Positions 7,100 through 10,965 of a DNA stretch of 10,965 nucleotides are shown here, piece after piece. The stretch spans positions 278,290-289,254 of the forward strand of contig PJRA01000498.1 of assembly GCA_016987375.1 (NCBI GenBank), given 5' to 3'. Position numbers and translations under genes: made by a program. The stretch is from Brachionus koreanus. Its lineage: Eukaryota; Rotifera; Eurotatoria; Ploima; Brachionidae. Position 1 is the stretch's first letter. Each line of letters opens with the position of its first letter. The notes below the pieces were generated by a model. That model was not told where the DNA came from. It worked only from the letters and a program-made list of their open reading frames with translations, and did not search any database.

Positions 7100-7140
7100 A
7101 AGTTAAAAATTAGAAATTCAGTTTTGAATTTCTGGAACTT
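7100..7140. repeat. Stem-loop with perfect 9-bp stem
   Basis: AGAAATTCA (7112-7120) and TGAATTTCT (7125-7133) pair perfectly around a GTTT tetraloop. Outer arms AAGTT (7100-7104) and AACTT (7136-7140) can extend the stem across an uneven internal loop. No associated gene is visible. Confidence 0.5.
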
Positions 7141-7380
7141 AACACAAAACGACACCCAAAGAATTTAAAAACTTAGAAATTTTTTATTAAATTTTGTTCA
7201 GCTAGTTGAAAAATAAGCATCACAGAATTATTTTATTATTTTTATAATTTATTTATTAATATTTTTTTAAGTTTAAATAGAATAAATATATATTTACAAA
7301 TATATTTTTAGAGGAATTTTATATGTTTTTTTTTAACAATTTAAGAAAAAAAGATAATTTAAATAAAAAAAAATCGATGA

Positions 7381-7401
7381 TATATTTGCATATATTTGCA
7401 T
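7381..7401 (+). promoter_or_regulatory. Tandem octamer (POU-type) sites
   Basis: TATATTTGCA is repeated exactly twice at 7381-7390 and 7391-7400. This creates two ATTTGCAT octamers (7384-7391 and 7394-7401) spaced 10 bp apart, one turn of the helix. ATTTGCAT is the reverse complement of the POU-domain octamer ATGCAAAT. A third octamer in the other orientation is at 7950-7957. Function is a guess; the sites lie about 1.2 kb upstream of the likely reticulon start. Confidence 0.25.
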
Positions 7402-8589
7402 ACGAAAAAGTTTCTTGAAGAACAGTCACTTGAAAAAAATTCTGAATACGCTTTACACAAACTTTTAAAAACAGTCTTTTCACAAAATTTTTTTAAATAT
7501 TGCATTTAAGCAGTAAATTACAAATGGATTGATTAATTAAGACAAAATATTTTAATTTTTATTACCAACAATTCAAGCTAACAATAGAAAACTAAAATCT
7601 AAGAAATGTTTGTTTACTAACATTATTAACTAATTTAATCAAAACCCACACTTCAAGTTGAGTGCAATATTATGAGATTTAGTTTAATTTTGCATTGTTT
7701 AGTTGAATGAAAAATATGAAAATAAAGAATTTCTTTTTTAAACCAAACTAATATATAGTTTTTTTAAATAAATAATTTGGCTTTTGATTGAAACGCGTTC
7801 ATCTTCATCTTCATCATCATCCGAAAGCATTTGTATTCTCAACTCCTAAGAGTTTTCAATCAAATAGATCTATTATGAATATTCATACTTAAGTCAGTAG
7901 TACAGAAAATAATCCTTGACTCATATTAAAATAAACTAATTAAATAGAAATGCAAATTTTGCTCCACATAAAGACTAGAAAATCAAATCTTATCGAATTA
8001 ATTCAAATTAATTCTATTACGAATGAAAAAATAATTCTCAATTTGAAAAGACATGCACACAGCATTCATTATTTATAATTTGTTCGCTCCCTCCATTGCA
8101 CACTTTTTCGTTTTCTAATTGAGAAAAAAATTTTCAATCGCAATTGCGTTAAATAGCATGCTTGAATTGTTAAAGAATTGGACCATTAGACTAATCCCAA
8201 TCTATTTGAGAATTAAACCAAACATTTAGCCAGCCCATATTTGTTTTTAAGACTTCTCAATTAGATCGGTTGCTAGATAAACATTTTCTAGGCCAACTTA
8301 AAGCTATAAATAGAGAAAATTGTGGACAAAATAGGCTGCATGTTGACTAGAACGCTAATTATTCATTTTAGTCAATCTATAGTTAAGGCAAAAAGAAAAT
8401 TTTGCAATCATCTTATTAGAAAAAGCATATTTGATGAAGCTAAAAATGATTAATTGCAAAAAAAAAGACTTTGATCTTGGTGCTTTTTTTTTACTTGAAA
8501 GGTAAAACATTTCAGGGGAAATTCATTTTTCAATATTTTTTTCTTTTTTTTTTTTCGTTTTTTCAATTAGCATATCAAAATAAATAATT

Positions 8590-8599
8590 TATATATATT
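8590..8599 (+). promoter_or_regulatory. Possible TATA box of the reticulon gene
   Basis: A TATATATATT run lies just before a locally GC-richer stretch starting CACAACGCGACC at 8611, which looks like transcribed leader DNA. A start 20-30 bp downstream of the TATA run would fall at the head of that stretch, giving a leader of roughly 180 nt. TA-runs are common here, so confidence is low. Confidence 0.3.
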
Positions 8600-8793
8600 T
8601 TAAAATTTAACACAACGCGACCTTGTTTTACAAAGCTTCTCTATTCGCTAACAATCAAGCTCCAATCTACCCCTCTTACATGTATACTTTAACACGATTT
8701 AAAAAAAAATAAAATAAAATAAAAATTCATTTTTTCTTCATAAAGCATTTAGAATTTATTTTATTTATTTGTCTGTTAATTAAGCTTAGAAAA

Positions 8794-9908
8794 ATGAGCG
8801 ACACAAACGAATACGAACCCAATGATTTTATCAGCTCATCGAGCGAGAACCAAGAAGCGCCAATGCCGAGCGCGCCAACCTCGGATGACAATGGCTATAT
8901 CGTTGTCAATGAGAACACACAAAACTCCGAGGCCGATTTGGCTGATACAAAGAACAATCAGAACGAGATTGGCAATTTGATTGCCGAAATTAATGCCAGT
9001 ACTGATGCACAGCTGAGAGAGTCGGGCAACACCGTTTTGGCCGAAGCTGACTCTTCGGTTGCCAAAGACGACACTAAACCTGAGCAAAAAACCGAGGACA
9101 AAAAAGAATGCTCCATGTGTCCATACTATCTATTAGGTACACACTTTTAAAGTCAAAAATAAAAGCATGTTTTTTAATTTTTTTATTAACCCTAAAAGCA
9201 TGTGATTATGTCACCAAAATTCAAGTCCCACCCAAAGGTTTGATGAAAAAAATAGAAAAAAATATTTTTTAAATTTTATTCAAATTTTTTTTAGTCAGAG
9301 ATTTGTTGCTATGGAAGTGTCCCAAGTTGACTGGTGCAGTGTTTGGTTCAATGTTTGTTCTTTTATTGTCATTTTCTCTATTCAGTTTTTTGACCGTGGT
9401 AAGTGCGTTGATGCTTACTGCTTTGGCCTTAGTCGGAGCTTACAGATTCTATTTGGCAGTTGTTTTCAGAATTAAAGGAACCTATGACGACTCTTTAGAG
9501 TAAGATTTGACTCAAAAAGTGACTTGGTTTTAATTTGATTTTTTAAGTAAATTGGTAAAACAAGATTTGCCATTGCCCAAGGATAAAATTCAAGATTTAG
9601 CTCGTTTGGTAGAGAGAGATTTGTTCAGATCGCTTAATCAACTAAAGTCGATTGTACTTTGGGAAAGTGTGTCGCAGTCGGCAAAGGCTTTTGCCGCTTT
9701 TTATCTCCTCAACTGGGTCGGTTCATGTTTTAACTTTTTAACCTTGCTTCTAATGGGTCTAGTTACTGTGTTCACATTGCCAAAAGTCTACCAAGTCTAT
9801 AAGCAACCAATCGATCAAACTATCCAAAAAGTAACTTCATTAGCGCACCAAACTGTTAAGCAAGTCATGGTCAAAATACCGATGTTGAACAAGAAAAAAA
9901 CTCAATAG
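8794..9908 (+). CDS. RTN: Reticulon family protein, three exons, 302 residues
   Basis: Reticulons insert hairpins into the ER membrane and shape tubules. Exons are 8794-9136, 9295-9499 and 9548-9908; joined they read 302 codons without interruption. Residues 1-110 are a hydrophilic, acidic and disordered-looking N-terminus, the variable part of the family. The reticulon-homology domain starts at residue 115 with VRDLLLWKCPKLTGAVFG. The first long hydrophobic hairpin is about 128-163, a hydrophilic loop about 173-230, and the second hairpin about 231-263 with FYLLNWVGSCFNFLTLLLMG. After it comes LPKVYQVYKQPIDQ. The protein ends KKTQ, a KKxx ER-retrieval signal as in many reticulons. The start was chosen because it is the first ATG of the long frame and sits in an A-rich context (AAAATGAGC). 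Codon use is less AT-biased than the surroundings, as expected of a living gene. Family assignment is firm; which animal paralogue it matches is not determined. Confidence 0.95.
9137..9294 (+). other. Reticulon intron 1 (158 nt)
   Basis: It begins GTACAC and ends TTTTTTTTAG after a long T-rich tract. Splicing joins G with TC to make the Val codon of VRDLLLW, exactly where the reticulon domain begins, so the boundaries are supported by the protein match. Reading through would stop after about five codons. Confidence 0.88.
9500..9547 (+). other. Reticulon intron 2 (48 nt)
   Basis: This very short intron begins GTAAGA and ends TTTTAAG. Splicing joins GA with T to give Asp183 and restores the frame into DKLVKQDLPLPK. 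Without splicing the frame meets TAA at 9501-9503. Introns this short fit a compact invertebrate genome. Confidence 0.9.
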
Positions 9909-9964
9909 ACATTTTTAGAAAAAATTTGTACTCAAAGTTTTTTTTTTCAAAATTTAAACGATCG

Positions 9965-9970
9965 AATAAA
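9965..9970 (+). terminator. Poly(A) signal of the reticulon gene
   Basis: AATAAA lies 57 bp after the stop codon. A second AATAAA at 10121-10126 could serve as an alternative. In AT-rich DNA such hexamers are frequent, but position makes the first a good candidate. Confidence 0.5.
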
Positions 9971-10401
9971 ACTTTTGAAAAAATAAGAGATTTAACTTTT
10001 TCTAAGAAATATTTATCTATTTAGAATTTACTGTTTTTTGTTGTTGTTTTAAAGAGTTTTTAGATATTGATTAATTTTCAACTTGCATTTTTACTAAATT
10101 TATCATCCTTTCCTTAAAGTAATAAATATTTTTAAAAGTTAATTATTTTTGAAGACATTTTATTAATTTTTTTCAAAGGTCAATCTAATCAGGAAAATCA
10201 AAAAGCTTAATAAAAAAACAAAATCGAATGAATAAAATGGAATTATTTAATCTTTATTTGACTACTCTCACTTAATAATAGACAACAACAATGGAATTAA
10301 GAAAATAATCATTTCTTTACAGGTTATTTAAATCAAAACCATATTTTAAAGTTTATATTTTACTCAGTACCTAAATATATTTTATCAAGAACTAGTGTTA
10401 G
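9971..10401. other. Intergenic, no gene seen
   Basis: The DNA downstream of the reticulon gene is AT-rich with no coding frame or clear repeat on either strand. It probably contains the 3' end of the reticulon transcript and spacer DNA up to the inverted-repeat element. Confidence 0.5.
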
Positions 10402-10466
10402 GATCCGTACACACGATCACTGATCCGGTAAAAATTATTTGTGGCTGAGACCGTTTTCGCTAAACT

Positions 10467-10498
10467 CGGCCAACTATTTGCGGACGGTCTTTTGGCCG
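10467..10498 (+). repeat. Left arm of the inverted-repeat element
   Basis: CGGCCAACTATT and TTTGGCCG at the two ends of this 32-bp arm are exactly matched in reverse complement at 10767-10799, with several changes and one gap between them. Confidence 0.65.
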
Positions 10499-10766
10499 CA
10501 AAAAAATACAGCAAAAATGATATATTTTTGTTTGAAATTTTAAAAGAGTTTTTAAAAAATATAATTTTTTTAAAAAAAATGCCTTTAACTTCAGTAATTT
10601 TTCTTAACAAAAAAGATTTTTTGTTAAAAAAAATTTTTAAAAAAATATTTGAAAAATATTTAAATTGTCTTTGATTCTTTGATTTTTTCAAATTTTTAAT
10701 CATAAATATTTAATTAAATAATTATAAATTTTAAAATCGGAAAAAAATTTAGACCGTTTGGGAGAC

Positions 10767-10799
10767 CGGCCAAATAACCGCCGGCACAATAGTTGGCCG
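10767..10799 (-). repeat. Right arm of the inverted-repeat element
   Basis: This is the reverse-complement partner of 10467-10498, one base longer. The spacer between the arms is about 270 bp and very AT-rich. Confidence 0.65.
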
Positions 10800-10867
10800 T
10801 ATTAATAGCCGTCTGTTTTTGTTGGCTGTATTATATAGCGGTCAAAATTTGAGACCGTAAAAATGAA

Positions 10868-10932
10868 CGGCCAAATGGTTTGTGTGTTAGTCATGCAAGC
10901 AGAGGGCGGAGGGTTCAAAACCCACTGAGGGT
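10868..10932 (+). other. tRNA-like A and B boxes (possible SINE head)
   Basis: GGTTCAAAACC at 10912-10922 matches the RNA polymerase III B-box consensus GGTTCRANNCC. CGGCCAAATGG at 10868-10878 resembles an A box (TGGCNNAGTGG) and lies 33 nt upstream, the usual distance. A T-arm of GAGGG/TTCAAAA/CCCAC can be drawn with one mismatch. The flanking acceptor halves do not pair, so it is not a working tRNA gene. A tRNA-derived SINE that continues past the window is the likeliest reading. Confidence 0.3.
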
Positions 10933-10965
10933 GAAAAAATCTTCAAATGTCTCTGCAATACGGGG

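Larger units (their letters stand above)
6932..8580. other. Gene-free AT-rich stretch
   Basis: I see no convincing gene here. Notable items are a stem-loop at 7100-7140, tandem ATTTGCAT sites at 7384-7401, an opposite-strand ATGCAAAT at 7950-7957, an acidic short reading frame on the minus strand (7738-7845), a perfect 10-bp palindrome CGCAATTGCG at 8139-8148, and a TATA-like TATAAATAG at 8305-8313. The right half probably includes regulatory DNA of the reticulon gene. Confidence 0.5.
10402..10883. mobile_element. Inverted-repeat (foldback/MITE-like) element
   Basis: Two GC-richer ends enclose an A/T-run core. A left arm at 10467-10498 (starting CGGCCAACTATT, ending TTTGGCCG) is matched, reverse complemented, by 10767-10799 at roughly 27 of 33 positions, and weaker similarity continues outward. 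Short units such as GACCG and GGCCAA recur throughout both ends. The core contains a near-palindrome with two 11-bp arms (10604-10614 and 10617-10627). GTGTTAG occurs at both 10395-10401 and 10884-10890 and could be a 7-bp target duplication, but the sequences next to it are not good inverted repeats, so the outer limits are uncertain. No transposase is present. Confidence 0.5.

Noticed and set aside
8305..8313. TATAAATAG as promoter of the reticulon gene
   Set aside because: It is a good TATA box by sequence but lies nearly 490 bp before the ATG with no leader-like DNA immediately downstream; the run at 8590 fits better.
8461..8560. Long poly(A)/poly(T) runs as a retroposed tail
   Set aside because: No coding or SINE-like body adjoins them; homopolymer runs are common throughout this AT-rich window.
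8836..9087. Minus-strand 83-codon frame inside reticulon exon 1
   Set aside because: It is a shadow of the real exon on the opposite strand; exon 1 joins correctly to the reticulon domain.
10398..10703. Overlapping frames of 101 codons (minus) and 77 codons (plus)
   Set aside because: Both run through the A/T-run core of the inverted-repeat element, giving low-complexity Lys/Phe/Ile strings with no family pattern. They reflect composition.
10861..10932. A functional tRNA gene
   Set aside because: A and B boxes and a T-arm can be drawn, but the acceptor halves do not pair and the anticodon stem is weak, so only tRNA-like ancestry is supported.

Overview
The window is strongly AT-rich eukaryotic DNA. 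The best evidence is a spliced reticulon gene at 8794-9908, with two GT-AG introns (158 nt and 48 nt) and an intact reticulon-homology domain. Reticulons are eukaryotic ER-membrane proteins, and this version, set among degenerate LINE, pogo/Tigger and DDE_Tnp_4-type transposon remnants, points to a compact invertebrate genome. A rotifer such as Brachionus is my guess from general recall of these repeat families; the sequence does not prove it.

Layout from left to right. At 1-412 (minus) lies the 5' end of an unrecognised protein gene that runs off the window, with a TATA box at 472-479. A short element with inverted ends flanked by TTAA/ATAA (about 508-731) may be a piggyBac-type MITE. At 953-1222 (minus) is the C-terminal tail of a non-LTR retrotransposon reverse-transcriptase protein. 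From about 1552 to 5169 the plus strand carries a decayed DDE transposase gene with a CxxC N-terminal segment, a helical segment, a DDE core and a CxxC..CxxC C-terminus. It is split by a second transposon at 2022-3772: a pogo/Tigger element with TA target duplication, 20-bp perfect terminal inverted repeats, a 13-bp subterminal motif repeated eight times, and a broken minus-strand transposase. That transposase keeps its CENP-B-like N-terminal part, the first catalytic Asp and a C-terminal PCNA-binding (PIP-box) motif, but has lost the rest of the catalytic core.

From 5170 to about 8580 there is no intact gene. The stretch holds direct and inverted repeats and a minus-strand LINE reverse-transcriptase scrap (6661-6931) in which the GPD motif has been joined to the YADD motif by internal deletion. 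The reticulon gene follows with a plausible TATA box and poly(A) signal. The right edge (10402-10965) is a GC-richer inverted-repeat element followed by a tRNA-promoter-like A/B-box pair, suggestive of a MITE and a SINE head.

Functionally, the reticulon gene and probably the left-edge gene are the only apparently living genes. Everything between them looks like layered mobile-element debris. The most notable structures are the nested transposon insertion with its precise TA duplication, the subterminal repeat array and retained PIP box of the pogo element, and the two-ended zinc-motif architecture of the older DDE element.
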